Shown here in pieces: positions 15,240 to 23,506 of a stretch of DNA of 64,000 nucleotides. Origin of the DNA: an uncultured Vampirovibrio sp. (GTDB taxonomy: Bacteria; Cyanobacteriota; Vampirovibrionia; Gastranaerophilales; Gastranaerophilaceae). The stretch lies in assembly GCA_910577515.1 (NCBI GenBank), contig CAJTLW010000005.1:88542-152541 (forward strand), in the 5' to 3' direction. Position 1 is the first letter of the stretch. Each line of letters starts with the position of its first letter. A program made the translations under genes and the position numbers. The notes under the pieces are model-generated. The model saw nothing but the letters and a program-made list of their open reading frames with translations, made no database searches and was not told the origin of the DNA.

Positions 15240-15533
15240 ATGGAAACAACTGGGCAAAGATTAAAAAAGATAAGGACTAAATTACACTTGTCACAAGAGG
15301 ATTTTGGGCATAAACTTAATCTTTCTCGTGCCGGTATTGCGGCGGTTGAAGCTGATAATAATAAATTTTCACAAGATGTATTGTGTAAACTGTTGCTAAC
15401 ATTTAATGTGAATATTAATTATTTATTGGGCGGCAAAGGCAGCATGTTTCTAACACCAAAATTTGAAGATGTTGAAGATGAATTCACCCAAAAAGTAGAA
15501 GCAATACTAAAAAAGAATGGAATTATTTTATAA
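15240..15533 (+). CDS. CI-like XRE-family prophage repressor
   Basis: 97 residues with an HTH_3 domain at about 7-60 (Leu-Lys-Lys-Ile-Arg...Ser-Gln-Glu-Asp-Phe-Gly-His-Lys-Leu-Asn-Leu-Ser-Arg-Ala-Gly). There is no C-terminal LexA-like peptidase domain, so induction would not follow RecA-driven self-cleavage. The start follows GTAGGAAA. It is transcribed away from the lytic genes, across the inverted repeat at 15165. Confidence 0.75.
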   Translation: METTGQRLKKIRTKLHLSQEDFGHKLNLSRAGIAAVEADNNKFSQDVLCKLLLTFNVNINYLLGGKGSMFLTPKFEDVEDEFTQKVEAILKKNGIIL

Positions 15534-15556
15534 AATAGTATTAAGATGGGGATAAA

Positions 15557-16620
15557 ATGGTCACAGTTTATAATAAAAAATGCTTGGCTTGCAAGCATCA
15601 AAACATACATGAAGTTTTAAATAAATGCCCCATTTGTGGCAGCTCAAATTTATTTCAAGATTTGGAATTAAAAAATAAAAGAAACTGCAAAAATAGAAAT
15701 AAGGGCAAAAACCTTGTTAAGTTTCCTAATGATTATACAATAATTGACATTGAAACCACGGGACTGTCTGCTGAATTTGATGAAATAATAGAGCTTAGCG
15801 CCTTAAAAATTCGAAATAATGAAATTATTGATAAATTTTCCACACTAATAAAACCTGATTATGCAATTGACCAGTTTATAACAAATTTAACCGGAATAAC
15901 CAATGAAATGGTGAAAAATGCACCCAAAATAAAAGAAGTGTTAAATGAATATCTTGATTTTATAGCTGATGATATTATTGTGGGGCACAATGTTAATTTT
16001 GATATAAATTTTATCTATGATAATTGCTTAGAATATTATGAAAAGAATTCTCTAATGATTTTATAGACACTCATAGAATTTCAAAAAAAGCATGTTCAAT
16101 AGAACGCCATAGACTTAATGATGTTGCTGAATATTATAGAATAGATGCCACAGGACACCATAGAGCGGAAAACGACTGCTTAATGACAAATGCAATATAT
16201 CAAGCAATGAAAAATGAAATTTTATCAAAATATGGTTCAGCCGAAGAGTTTTATAAACAAAATTGGTATCACGGATATCAGAATAACATCGCCAAAAACA
16301 TAACAACACAAAAAACAAATTTTGATGAAGATAATTTTTTCTATAACAAATTTTGCGCATTTACAGGAAGCCTAACCATTCAAAGAAAAGATGCTATGCA
16401 AAAAATAGTGGATTTAGGCGGCAAGGTTGCAGACAATTTAACCCAAGAAACCAATGTTTTGATTATCGGCACACAAGATTACAGTAAAACAAAAGAAAAT
16501 GGCAAGAGTAATAAAATGATTAAAGCTGAAAAATATATTTTAAAAGGACAGGATTTGCAAATAATTTCTGAAACCGAATTCTTTGAATTAATCAATGAAG
16601 CTGAAGCCATGCCTGTATAA
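15557..16620 (+). pseudogene. Frameshifted 3'-5' exonuclease-BRCT protein
   Basis: The first part (15557-16066) has a zinc ribbon (Cys-Leu-Ala-Cys...Cys-Pro-Ile-Cys) and a DnaQ-type exonuclease (Ile-Asp-Ile-Glu-Thr-Thr-Gly; Val-Gly-His-Asn-Val-Asn-Phe-Asp). It stops early at 16064-16066, but another frame continues without interruption with Phe-Ile-Asp-Thr-His-Arg and His-His-Arg-Ala-Glu-Asn-Asp, the last exonuclease motif, and then a BRCT domain (about 16330-16600, Cys-Ala-Phe-Thr-Gly-Ser-Leu). A single-base indel near 16046 separates the two. Either the gene is broken, or the base call is wrong. The last acidic residue would be lost from a truncated product, so the short form should be inactive. 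Confidence 0.7.
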
Positions 16621-16980
16621 ATAAAGACCCCAAAATATATTCACACCTTAGTATGAATTTTTATCCCATAATTAAGAACCAATAGGGGCATCAGTCCTTA
16701 AAAAAATGCCTTATAAATGCTTCAAATACTTTTGTGCCTGCTTTTTCACCAAAAACCTGCACCAGAGAATAAAGCATTTTTGTTAAAATATGCTTTTTAT
16801 TTTTCACGCCTTCCAAGACCTATTCAAGTTTTTCTAAATGGGATGGTTGTTAAGTTAAGCTTAATAAATTTTAACTTTTATGTTTTGAATTCCAAACTAT
16901 AATAGAAAAAAGATATTTTTAAATCAATAAACTATTCAAATCTGTAACAAAACTTTAAAATTGCAAAAGCCAGGACAAAC
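16621..16980. other. Leader region of the serine recombinase
   Basis: No gene is supported; the 61-codon frame at 16717 lacks a ribosome site. A TATAAT box at 16898-16903 with a weak upstream element probably starts transcription of the recombinase, leaving a 70-nt leader. The remainder is plain AT-rich sequence. Confidence 0.4.
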
Positions 16981-18501
16981 ATGCAAAAAACAACCTTAGC
17001 AAACCTTGAAGACGGTTTAATATACAATAGAACCTCTTGTGATGAACAAAGACAAGAGGGCTATAGCATTGAATATCAAGAACGCACAAATAAAGAATAT
17101 GCCCTTAAAAATAGAATAAACCCGGCTAAAATCTATAATTGTTCTGAAAGTGCAAAAGAACCAGGGCGAAAAATATTTAATGAAATGCTGAATTTTGCCA
17201 AAAAACACAAAAACATTAAACATATAATCTTTAAAAAATGCGATAGGAGCGCAAGAAACGAGCTTGATGCAGGAATGATAATACATCTTGCAAGAACAAC
17301 AGATTTAAATTTCCATTTTACTGAAGACAGGCTAATTTTAAACAAAGACTCAAGACCATACGAATACAATATTTATATGCTAAATTGCTCCATAGCTTCC
17401 ATGTACCCAAGGGATTTATCGGTTAATGTCAAAAACGGTCTTAAGCAAAAAGCCGATGAAGGGCATTTTCCAAGTGTTGCGCCTTTTGGCTATGAAAATG
17501 TAAGAATAGGCAAAAGAAGCTATATAGAGCCAAAAGAAGAAGAGGCTTTGGTTGTTAAAAGGATATTTGAATTGTATAATACAGGCCTTTATTCTTATGA
17601 AAGTTTGGCTAAAAAATTAAGGCAGGAAGGATATAGAAAAAGCGCGGCTACGCCCATTGTTAAAAGCACTGTAGAATATATTTTAAATAACCCTGTCTAT
17701 ATGGGAGATTTTATCTTTAAGGGCGAATATAAAACCGGAAAACACAAAGCTATAGTTTCAAAAGAAACCTTTAATCTTACACAAAAAATAATACAAGGGC
17801 ATAATACGCCAAAATGCAGCAAACATCTGTTTTTATTTTCAGGGATTGCACAATGCGAAGTATGTGGATGTGCTTATGTTGGCGAAAAGAAGATAAAAAA
17901 ATATAAAAACGGCACGCAAAAAGAATACCTGTATTATAGATGTACAGGGAATAAAGGCGGCAATTGCAAGAAAAATAAAAAATATATTCAAGAGCAAACA
18001 ATCGAAGATGGTTTTTTGGATATCTTAAATAGAATTAAAATTCCAAAAGAATATCAAAAAATCATTAAAGATACTATTGCGTATGAAATGCAAGAAGCCG
18101 ATGCTTCAATTGAAGAAAAAATCAAATATTTAAACAAAAGAATTAGTGAATTAAAAACAAAAACCAAAAAATTGTTGATGATGCGATTGCAAGATGAAAT
18201 AGATGCCGATACCTTTAAAGAGCAAAACACTGAATGGCAAAATGAATTATCAAATTGTATAGAAAATTTGGAATCATTACAAAAGGATAACCAGGAAATA
18301 TTTTCAATTAGCGAAACTGTGTTAGAACTAGCTGAAAACGCCTCGGAATGGTATTTAAGCCAATCGCTCGATAAAAAACGACAAATTATAAAAATTGTGT
18401 GTTCGAACCTTTTTATAAAAGACAAAAAACCGCACTACGAGCTGCATTCAATATTCCAACACATGCTAGATTTCACCCAAAATTATAAAATATCGGGATG
18501 A
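16981..18501 (+). CDS. Large serine recombinase (prophage integrase)
   Basis: 506 residues. The catalytic domain starts Tyr-Asn-Arg-Thr-Ser19-Cys-Asp-Glu-Gln, placing the nucleophile at Ser19, with the second arginine motif in Lys-Cys-Asp-Arg-Ser-Ala-Arg-Asn. The recombinase domain (Pro-Phe-Gly-Tyr-Glu) begins near residue 165, a zinc ribbon follows (Cys-Glu-Val-Cys-Gly...Cys-Thr-Gly...Cys), then a coiled coil (about 375-455), all in the normal order for large serine integrases. It stops inside the 3' end of tRNA-Pro(CGG), suggesting that the tRNA end is its attachment site. Only a weak ribosome site precedes the ATG. Length and motifs look intact, so excision may still be possible. Confidence 0.85.
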   Translation: MQKTTLANLEDGLIYNRTSCDEQRQEGYSIEYQERTNKEYALKNRINPAKIYNCSESAKEPGRKIFNEMLNFAKKHKNIKHIIFKKCDRSARNELDAGMIIHLARTTDLNFHFTEDRLILNKDSRPYEYNIYMLNCSIASMYPRDLSVNVKNGLKQKADEGHFPSVAPFGYENVRIGKRSYIEPKEEEALVVKRIFELYNTGLYSYESLAKKLRQEGYRKSAATPIVKSTVEYILNNPVYMGDFIFKGEYKTGKHKAIVSKETFNLTQKIIQGHNTPKCSKHLFLFSGIAQCEVCGCAYVGEKKIKKYKNGTQKEYLYYRCTGNKGGNCKKNKKYIQEQTIEDGFLDILNRIKIPKEYQKIIKDTIAYEMQEADASIEEKIKYLNKRISELKTKTKKLLMMRLQDEIDADTFKEQNTEWQNELSNCIENLESLQKDNQEIFSISETVLELAENASEWYLSQSLDKKRQIIKIVCSNLFIKDKKPHYELHSIFQHMLDFTQNYKISG

Positions 18502-18566
18502 CAAGATTCGAACTTGCGACCCCCGCGACCCGAACACGGTGCGCTACCAAGCTGCGCTACATCCCG
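18493..18566 (-). tRNA. tRNA-Pro(CGG)
   Basis: A full cloverleaf on the minus strand: CGGGATG acceptor pairing with CATCCCG, D-arm GCGC/GCGC, anticodon stem CCGTG/CGCGG with loop TTCGGGT (anticodon CGG), and T-loop TTCGAAT. No CCA is encoded. The recombinase stop codon lies within the acceptor stem. It marks the right end of the prophage. Confidence 0.9.
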
Positions 18567-18648
18567 ATAATTATTTAGATACAGCACACACGGTGTTTTA
18601 TTCTTTTTGACAAGCCTAACGCTTATCAGGGCTGCGCTATATCTCAAT

Positions 18649-18686
18649 AAAATTAGTGTGCAAATCAAACATTGCACACTAATTTT
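18649..18686. terminator. Bidirectional terminator (15-bp perfect stem)
   Basis: AAAATTAGTGTGCAA and TTGCACACTAATTTT pair perfectly around an 8-nt loop, with A and T tracts on both sides. It lies 28 bp past the stop of the small protein at 18715, ending the leftward radical-SAM unit before tRNA-Pro. Confidence 0.75.
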
Positions 18687-18714
18687 ACCATTATAAATTT
18701 TTGCTTGCAAGCAG

Positions 18715-19083
18715 TTATTTCATAAAATCATTGGTTTCGATTTCAGGCAGTCTGTAGTTTCCGGATATTAAATTCACCATTCTAAAAGGTGCATCTTCAA
18801 GCGTTTCATCACATAATTCGACGGATACCCTTTTTTCACAATTATTTACAAGCATTTTTTCTGGCTCATCTGCTTCGGGTAAATTATATCCGGTCTTTAT
18901 TAATTCCAGCATATCGTTTTTTGGCGCAAATGTCTCCAATTCGATATTTTTAGACAGAGCATGCCCTGCATTTGAAGCAGAAGATGAAATCATCTCAACA
19001 TCATTTAAAATATTGTGTTCATTATTTTGAGCCATTAAAGCCTCAACATCAAAAATACTTCTTTTTTTATTTTCAGATTTCAT
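18715..19083 (-). CDS. Small repeat-containing protein, candidate radical-SAM substrate
   Basis: 122 residues from the ATG at 19083 (AAGGGG six bases upstream; the TTG at 19098 is poorer). The N-terminal 60 residues look like a leader: polar, charged and Asn/Ser-rich. The C-terminal half has two similar segments, Leu-Ile-Lys-Thr-Gly-Tyr-Asn-Leu-Pro-Glu and Leu-Ile-Ser-Gly-Asn-Tyr-Arg-Leu-Pro-Glu, about 40 residues apart, plus two Cys. It lies 83 bp downstream of a radical-SAM gene on the same strand and ends at a terminator, so the two form a unit. It could be a modified peptide precursor, but no core is proven. Confidence 0.45.
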   Translation of the reverse strand: MKSENKKRSIFDVEALMAQNNEHNILNDVEMISSSASNAGHALSKNIELETFAPKNDMLELIKTGYNLPEADEPEKMLVNNCEKRVSVELCDETLEDAPFRMVNLISGNYRLPEIETNDFMK

Positions 19084-19166
19084 TTTTTGCCCCTTCAATA
19101 TTCTATATAATAAGATTTCGGCAAAAAATCAAAAAAATTTAGCTTATGTTAAGAAATAAAACAAAA

Positions 19167-20135
19167 TTATTTTTTCAAAAAAAGCCCCTGTTTAAATTTT
19201 GCTTTTAAAATATCGAAATTTTTTAATAGTAAATATGGCAAATAAAGTGTATTTTTCATTGAAAGCAAGAGTGCAAGCGGCACATTAGAGTGTTTTAAAT
19301 CAAGCATATTAAAGCTTATGGGTTTCGGGCAGGTGCATTTTGAATTCAAACATGGCATCGCACAATCAAACATTTTAAAATTTTTATCCTTAATATTTCC
19401 AAAAGAATGCGCCTTATTAAATCTGGAGCTATAGCATCTGTAGGCTTCTCCGTTTTCATAAATAAGAAGAAATTTATACCCTGCATTACACATTTTAGAA
19501 AACGTATTTAATACCCGCCCCGGCTCAATTTCAGCGTTTTCAGCCAAAAATTCTGCCGCCTCTTTGTTGTATTGAACATAAGAATTTTTCACCCTCATGT
19601 GCTGCAGGCAAAATTTAACCCCATTTTCCTTTAAAAATTCTGCCATATCTTTCAAAACAGGATAATTTTCATCACTCAAAACAGAACCTACACAAAAGCT
19701 TGCTCCTGCAGGCTTGTAACTATTAAATTCTACAATTTTCTTTTTAAATTCTTCAACATCTTTTACCTGGTTTGAATGATACGAAACAAAAAGTTCACGC
19801 AAGTTTTCGCCCACAATATCAACAATTTTTTTATAATTTTCAAGCGGATAGGAAAAATTCGAAATAACAGATAATTTTAAACCGCAATTTTTAATCTCTT
19901 GAATAACATCATAAAACCGCGGATGACACAATGGTTCACCCCCTGAAATCGTTATTTCAAAATCATTATCAAGGGTTTTTATAAATTTCAAAAAAGCATC
20001 AATGGTTTTATCATCGGCATGGGATGTATTTTTATAAAATTTTTTAGACTGTGAGCAATATTCGCACCTGTAGTTACACTTTTGTGTAATTAAAAAATCA
20101 ACGCAAGGATGAATTTTTTCTATCTTTTTCTCCAT
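19167..20135 (-). CDS. Radical SAM protein with C-terminal Cys cluster
   Basis: 322 residues. Cys20-x3-Cys24-x2-Cys27 binds the radical-SAM [4Fe-4S] cluster, followed by the Gly-Gly-Glu-Pro motif (Ser-Gly-Gly-Glu-Pro-Leu) that holds SAM. The C-terminal region (about 213-270) carries Cys-Asn-Ala-Gly, Arg-Cys-Tyr-Ser, Asp-Cys-Ala-Met-Pro-Cys and Lys-Cys-Thr-Cys, resembling SPASM/Twitch auxiliary cluster domains found in peptide-modifying enzymes. It is alone with the small protein at 18715. Seen: both Cys sets. Inferred: peptide modification. It could equally modify a cofactor or sugar. Confidence 0.75.
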   Translation of the reverse strand: MEKKIEKIHPCVDFLITQKCNYRCEYCSQSKKFYKNTSHADDKTIDAFLKFIKTLDNDFEITISGGEPLCHPRFYDVIQEIKNCGLKLSVISNFSYPLENYKKIVDIVGENLRELFVSYHSNQVKDVEEFKKKIVEFNSYKPAGASFCVGSVLSDENYPVLKDMAEFLKENGVKFCLQHMRVKNSYVQYNKEAAEFLAENAEIEPGRVLNTFSKMCNAGYKFLLIYENGEAYRCYSSRFNKAHSFGNIKDKNFKMFDCAMPCLNSKCTCPKPISFNMLDLKHSNVPLALLLSMKNTLYLPYLLLKNFDILKAKFKQGLFLKK

Positions 20136-20180
20136 CTAAACCCCAAAATCATCTATATGAAAATTATATTATAAACAAAT

Positions 20181-20217
20181 AAAAACACCCAGAAAATCAA
20201 TTTCCATGGGTGTTTTT
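20181..20217. terminator. Bidirectional terminator after rpsG
   Basis: AAAAACACCCA pairs with TGGGTGTTTTT around a 15-nt loop. It lies 44 bp past the rpsG stop and separates the ribosomal operon from the radical-SAM gene. Confidence 0.8.
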
Positions 20218-20260
20218 AAATTTATTAAATCATTCAAAATCATAAAAAAGATTTAAAAGA

Positions 20261-20731
20261 TTAATATTTATAGTGTGCAAAAGCTTTGTTAGCTTCAGCC
20301 ATTTTGTGGGTATCTTCGCGTTTTTTAACAGAAGCACCGATACCGTTTGAAGCGTCTAAAATTTCAGAAGTCAATTTATCAACCATTGATTTACCGCTTC
20401 TTTTTCTTGCAGATTCAATCAACCAGCAAGAGCCAAGAGCTTGGCCTCTGTCAGGTTTCACTTCAACCGGCACTTGATAAGTTGAACCACCGATTCTTCT
20501 TGCTTTAACTTCAATCAAAGGTGTAACGTTTGTTAATGCTTTTTTGAAAACATCAACCGGTGTTTCCTTTGTTTTTTCTTGAATTTTATCCATAGAAGAG
20601 TAGAAAATCTTTTGTGCTATTGATTTTTTACCCCTTTTCATCAATCTGTTTATAAATTTAGCAATATCTACGCTGTTATACATTGGATCCGGCGCTGGAA
20701 CTCTTTTTGCCGGTTTAGAACGTCTTGACAT
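20261..20731 (-). CDS. rpsG: 30S ribosomal protein S7
   Basis: 156 residues, the standard length. It binds the 3' domain of 16S rRNA and starts head assembly of the small subunit. The family core is clear: Asp-Ile-Ala-Lys-Phe-Ile-Asn-Arg-Leu-Met-Lys-Arg-Gly, Gly-Gly-Ser-Thr-Tyr-Gln-Val-Pro-Val-Glu-Val, and Arg-Lys-Arg-Ser-Gly. It follows rpsL on the same strand as in the bacterial str operon, but fusA and tuf do not follow; a terminator does. Confidence 0.98.
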   Translation of the reverse strand: MSRRSKPAKRVPAPDPMYNSVDIAKFINRLMKRGKKSIAQKIFYSSMDKIQEKTKETPVDVFKKALTNVTPLIEVKARRIGGSTYQVPVEVKPDRGQALGSCWLIESARKRSGKSMVDKLTSEILDASNGIGASVKKREDTHKMAEANKAFAHYKY

Positions 20732-20816
20732 ATTATCTGTTTACCTTTCTTAAAAGTATTTTGTATCAATTAAAGGCAGTACATCCAGCACAACGCACCG
20801 CACTAGCTTTTAAAGT

Positions 20817-21200
20817 CTACTTTTTACCGGCTTTTGCTCTTTTAGCGCCGTATTTAGACCTGCTTTGTGTTCTGTTTGCAACACCTGCAGTATCAAGTGT
20901 GCCTCTTATGATATGATATCTAACACCCGGCAAATCTTTAACCCTTCCGCCTCTAATCATAACAACAGAGTGTTCTTGAAGGTTGTGACCAATACCAGGA
21001 ATGTAAGATGTTACTTCAAAACCATTTGTAAGCCTTACCCTTGCTACTTTTCTAAGAGCTGAGTTAGGTTTTTTAGGTGTTGTAGTATAAACTCTGGTGC
21101 AAACACCTCTTCTTTGAGGGCAGTTTGTAAGCGCCGGAGATTTAGTTTTATCAACGATTTTCTTTCTTTCATTTTTAACTAATTGGTTGATTGTAGGCAT
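20817..21200 (-). CDS. rpsL: 30S ribosomal protein S12
   Basis: 127 residues. S12 sits at the decoding centre and is the target of streptomycin resistance. The invariant Thr-Pro-Lys-Lys-Pro-Asn-Ser-Ala-Leu-Arg-Lys-Val and Pro-Gly-Ile-Gly-His-Asn-Leu-Gln-Glu-His motifs are present. It leads the two-gene str-type unit with rpsG 85 bp downstream. Lysines at the streptomycin positions look wild type. Confidence 0.98.
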   Translation of the reverse strand: MPTINQLVKNERKKIVDKTKSPALTNCPQRRGVCTRVYTTTPKKPNSALRKVARVRLTNGFEVTSYIPGIGHNLQEHSVVMIRGGRVKDLPGVRYHIIRGTLDTAGVANRTQSRSKYGAKRAKAGKK

Positions 21201-21339
21201 AATTTTCCCTTTTGCTATTATTACTTTGTATAGCTATTTGACAATAAACAAAGCTGAATGTCAAATGATATTTGAAAATTTTAATATTTTTAAAGAAAAA
21301 AGTTTGACTTAGGGTTTTAAAGGGAATATTATAATTGAT

Positions 21340-21699
21340 ATGAAAAGTAAAGACATAGTTAGAGCTGAAAATTCGCTTCGTGAGTACATTTTGGAAGAAT
21401 ACAGCGATGACGTTACGGAGCAATCCAGGATAAACCTTTATAAATACAAGGGTTTAACGATTACTATTGCCTGGAAACCAAACGTAGAACCTAATTTCAA
21501 TGTGCAAATTATGGCATTTGAAGCAAGCTTTAGAATTGAAACCGGCCAAAAAATAGAAGGCGGGCTTCAAGATAAAGATGTAAGTATGATATCAAAATGG
21601 GCAAAGCAAAGCCAAAACAGAACTTTAATGATGCGTATCTGGGTAACAGAGGCTCGTGAAAAAAGAGAAATCCGCTTAAAACCATTTGATATGGTATAA
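21340..21699 (+). CDS. Unknown conserved-looking 119-aa protein
   Basis: 119 residues, no recognised family. The start has AAAGGGA about 15 bp upstream, somewhat far. The protein is acidic at the N-terminus and has a beta-rich centre (Leu-Thr-Ile-Thr-Ile-Ala-Trp-Lys; Phe-Asn-Val-Gln-Ile-Met-Ala-Phe) ending in a basic Arg-Glu-Lys-Arg-Glu-Ile-Arg strand. It diverges from rpsL. Confidence 0.6.
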   Translation: MKSKDIVRAENSLREYILEEYSDDVTEQSRINLYKYKGLTITIAWKPNVEPNFNVQIMAFEASFRIETGQKIEGGLQDKDVSMISKWAKQSQNRTLMMRIWVTEAREKREIRLKPFDMV

Positions 21700-21781
21700 G
21701 TTTATTAAGTTTGTAACAATTTTCAAAAATATGTTTAAAAACTTTTGTATATTTTTTTAAAAGATGCTGAAAAAACAGGTT

Positions 21782-22957
21782 TTATTTCTCGAATTTTTTA
21801 AGCAAATTGTCTGCAAAATCAGTAAATTCGCCTCTTTTAATAGCATCAGACATCATAAACATAAGCTGTACAAGGAAATGTATATTATGAATACTCAAAA
21901 GCATTGCAGCATTTGCTTCTTGCGCACGATAAAGGTGCCTGATATAGGCTCTTGTATGGTTTCTGCAGGTCCAACAATCACATTTTTCATCCAAAGGGCT
22001 AAAATCTGCCTCAAACTCTTTGTTTTTAATAATTTTATTACCTTCAAACGTGAAAAACGTACCATGGCGGGCGTTTCGCGTTGGCAAAACACAGTCAAAC
22101 ATATCTACGCCGGCTTTCACCCCATTTATTAAATCAACAGGAGTACCAACCCCCATCAAATACCTCGGTTTGCCTTCCGGCAGAAGCGGTGTAACCAAAT
22201 TAACATAGTAATTCTTTATATCCGTTGGCTCTCCGACGCTTACGCCCCCTATAGCGCACCCTACAGAAGGTTTTGACGCAATATAATTAGCCGATTCCTT
22301 TCTTAAATCATCAAAAAACGCCCCTTGAACAATTGGGAACAAGGCCTGACGCGGATTTTGGTGTGCTGCAATACATCTATCCAACCATCTGTGTGTTCTC
22401 TCCATTGCAGATTTTGCTTCTTCATAAGAACAGGGATACGGCGCACACTCATCAAACGCCATGATAATATCTGCGCCTAAATCATTCTGAATTTGCATGG
22501 AAATTTCAGGCGAAATAAAGTGTTTGGAGCCGTTTTTAGGGTCAGTAAAATATACTCCGTCTTCTGTGATTTTTCTCAATTTTGATAATGAAAATACCTG
22601 GAAACCGCCTGAATCAGTAAGCATAGGCTTATGCCAATTCATCCAGCCATGAAGCCCCCCTGCCTGCTTTACAAGCTGAGTACCCGGCTTTAGATACATA
22701 TGATAAGAATTTGCAAGGATGATTTGAGCGCCTGTTTCTAAAAGCTGCCTGTTATCAAGCATTTTCACCGCAGAATTAGTCCCTACCGGCATAAATACAG
22801 GTGTTTTAATAAGTCCATGTGGAGTAAAAAACTCACCGCATCTTGCTTTAGAGCCTTTATCTTTTGCAGTTACCTTGAATGAAAAATATCCCTTATTTAA
22901 TTCTGGAATAAGATTTGAATTATCATTTGAAACACTATTTGAAACAATCTCGGGCAT
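21782..22957 (-). CDS. tgt: Queuine tRNA-ribosyltransferase
   Basis: 391 residues. It exchanges guanine-34 for a queuosine precursor in tRNAs with GUN anticodons. Visible motifs are Asp-Ser-Gly-Gly-Phe-Gln-Val-Phe-Ser-Leu (catalytic Asp), Gly-Gly-Val-Ser-Val-Gly-Glu and Asp-Cys-Val-Leu-Pro-Thr-Arg, and the zinc site Cys-Asp-Cys-Trp-Thr-Cys...His. The N-terminus carries about 20 extra residues over the usual start. It is 10 bp downstream of ndk, a two-gene operon. Confidence 0.95.
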   Translation of the reverse strand: MPEIVSNSVSNDNSNLIPELNKGYFSFKVTAKDKGSKARCGEFFTPHGLIKTPVFMPVGTNSAVKMLDNRQLLETGAQIILANSYHMYLKPGTQLVKQAGGLHGWMNWHKPMLTDSGGFQVFSLSKLRKITEDGVYFTDPKNGSKHFISPEISMQIQNDLGADIIMAFDECAPYPCSYEEAKSAMERTHRWLDRCIAAHQNPRQALFPIVQGAFFDDLRKESANYIASKPSVGCAIGGVSVGEPTDIKNYYVNLVTPLLPEGKPRYLMGVGTPVDLINGVKAGVDMFDCVLPTRNARHGTFFTFEGNKIIKNKEFEADFSPLDEKCDCWTCRNHTRAYIRHLYRAQEANAAMLLSIHNIHFLVQLMFMMSDAIKRGEFTDFADNLLKKFEK

Positions 22958-22967
22958 AAATTAAAAT

Positions 22968-23420
22968 TCAGGCTCCCATAACAATTTCAAGCATGGTCTT
23001 GTAATTATCACAAATTTCATCTTCCTTAAACCAAAGCTCCATCTCTCTTTTAGCGCTTTCAGGACAATCAGAGGCATGAACTGCATTATATTCCTTTACC
23101 GTGCAAAAATCAGCCCGAATTGAGCCTACATCAGCCTCATCAGGATTTGTTTTTCCAACAATGTGGCGCACCCCAAGAATTGCATTTTCCCCTTCTAAAA
23201 TCATGGCTAAAACAGGACCTGAAGTTATATATTCAAGCAAAGGTGCGTAAAAAGGTTTCCCAACATGCTCTGCATAATGTTTTTCAGCCAATTCCAAAGA
23301 AACATTTGTTAATTTCATGGCGATAATTTTATATCCCTTATCTTCAAATCTGGAGAGGATTTTACCCATCAGCCCGCGTTTTACAGAATCCGGTTTTAGC
23401 GCCACAAATGTTCTTTCCAT
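22968..23420 (-). CDS. ndk: Nucleoside diphosphate kinase
   Basis: 150 residues; transfers gamma-phosphate between nucleotides through a phospho-histidine. The motif Asn-Ala-Val-His-Ala-Ser-Asp (about 114-120) holds the active histidine, and the N-terminal Arg-Thr-Phe-Val-Ala-Leu-Lys-Pro-Asp is classic. A few extra C-terminal residues are present relative to short bacterial forms. First gene of an ndk-tgt operon. Confidence 0.97.
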   Translation of the reverse strand: MERTFVALKPDSVKRGLMGKILSRFEDKGYKIIAMKLTNVSLELAEKHYAEHVGKPFYAPLLEYITSGPVLAMILEGENAILGVRHIVGKTNPDEADVGSIRADFCTVKEYNAVHASDCPESAKREMELWFKEDEICDNYKTMLEIVMGA

Positions 23421-23506
23421 AATGCTTTTTCCTTATTTTATGAATACTAATCTTCAAAGTTTATTATACTACAAAGAAAAAACATACAGTTTGAATTTTA
23501 ATTTTA

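Noticed and set aside
16717..16902. 61-aa plus-strand frame before the recombinase
   Set aside because: No ribosome site; composition like random AT-rich DNA.
18567..18640. Second tRNA-Pro next to tRNA-Pro(CGG)
   Set aside because: Has GCGCAG and GTGT pieces but no anticodon stem or acceptor pair; at most a degenerate copy.
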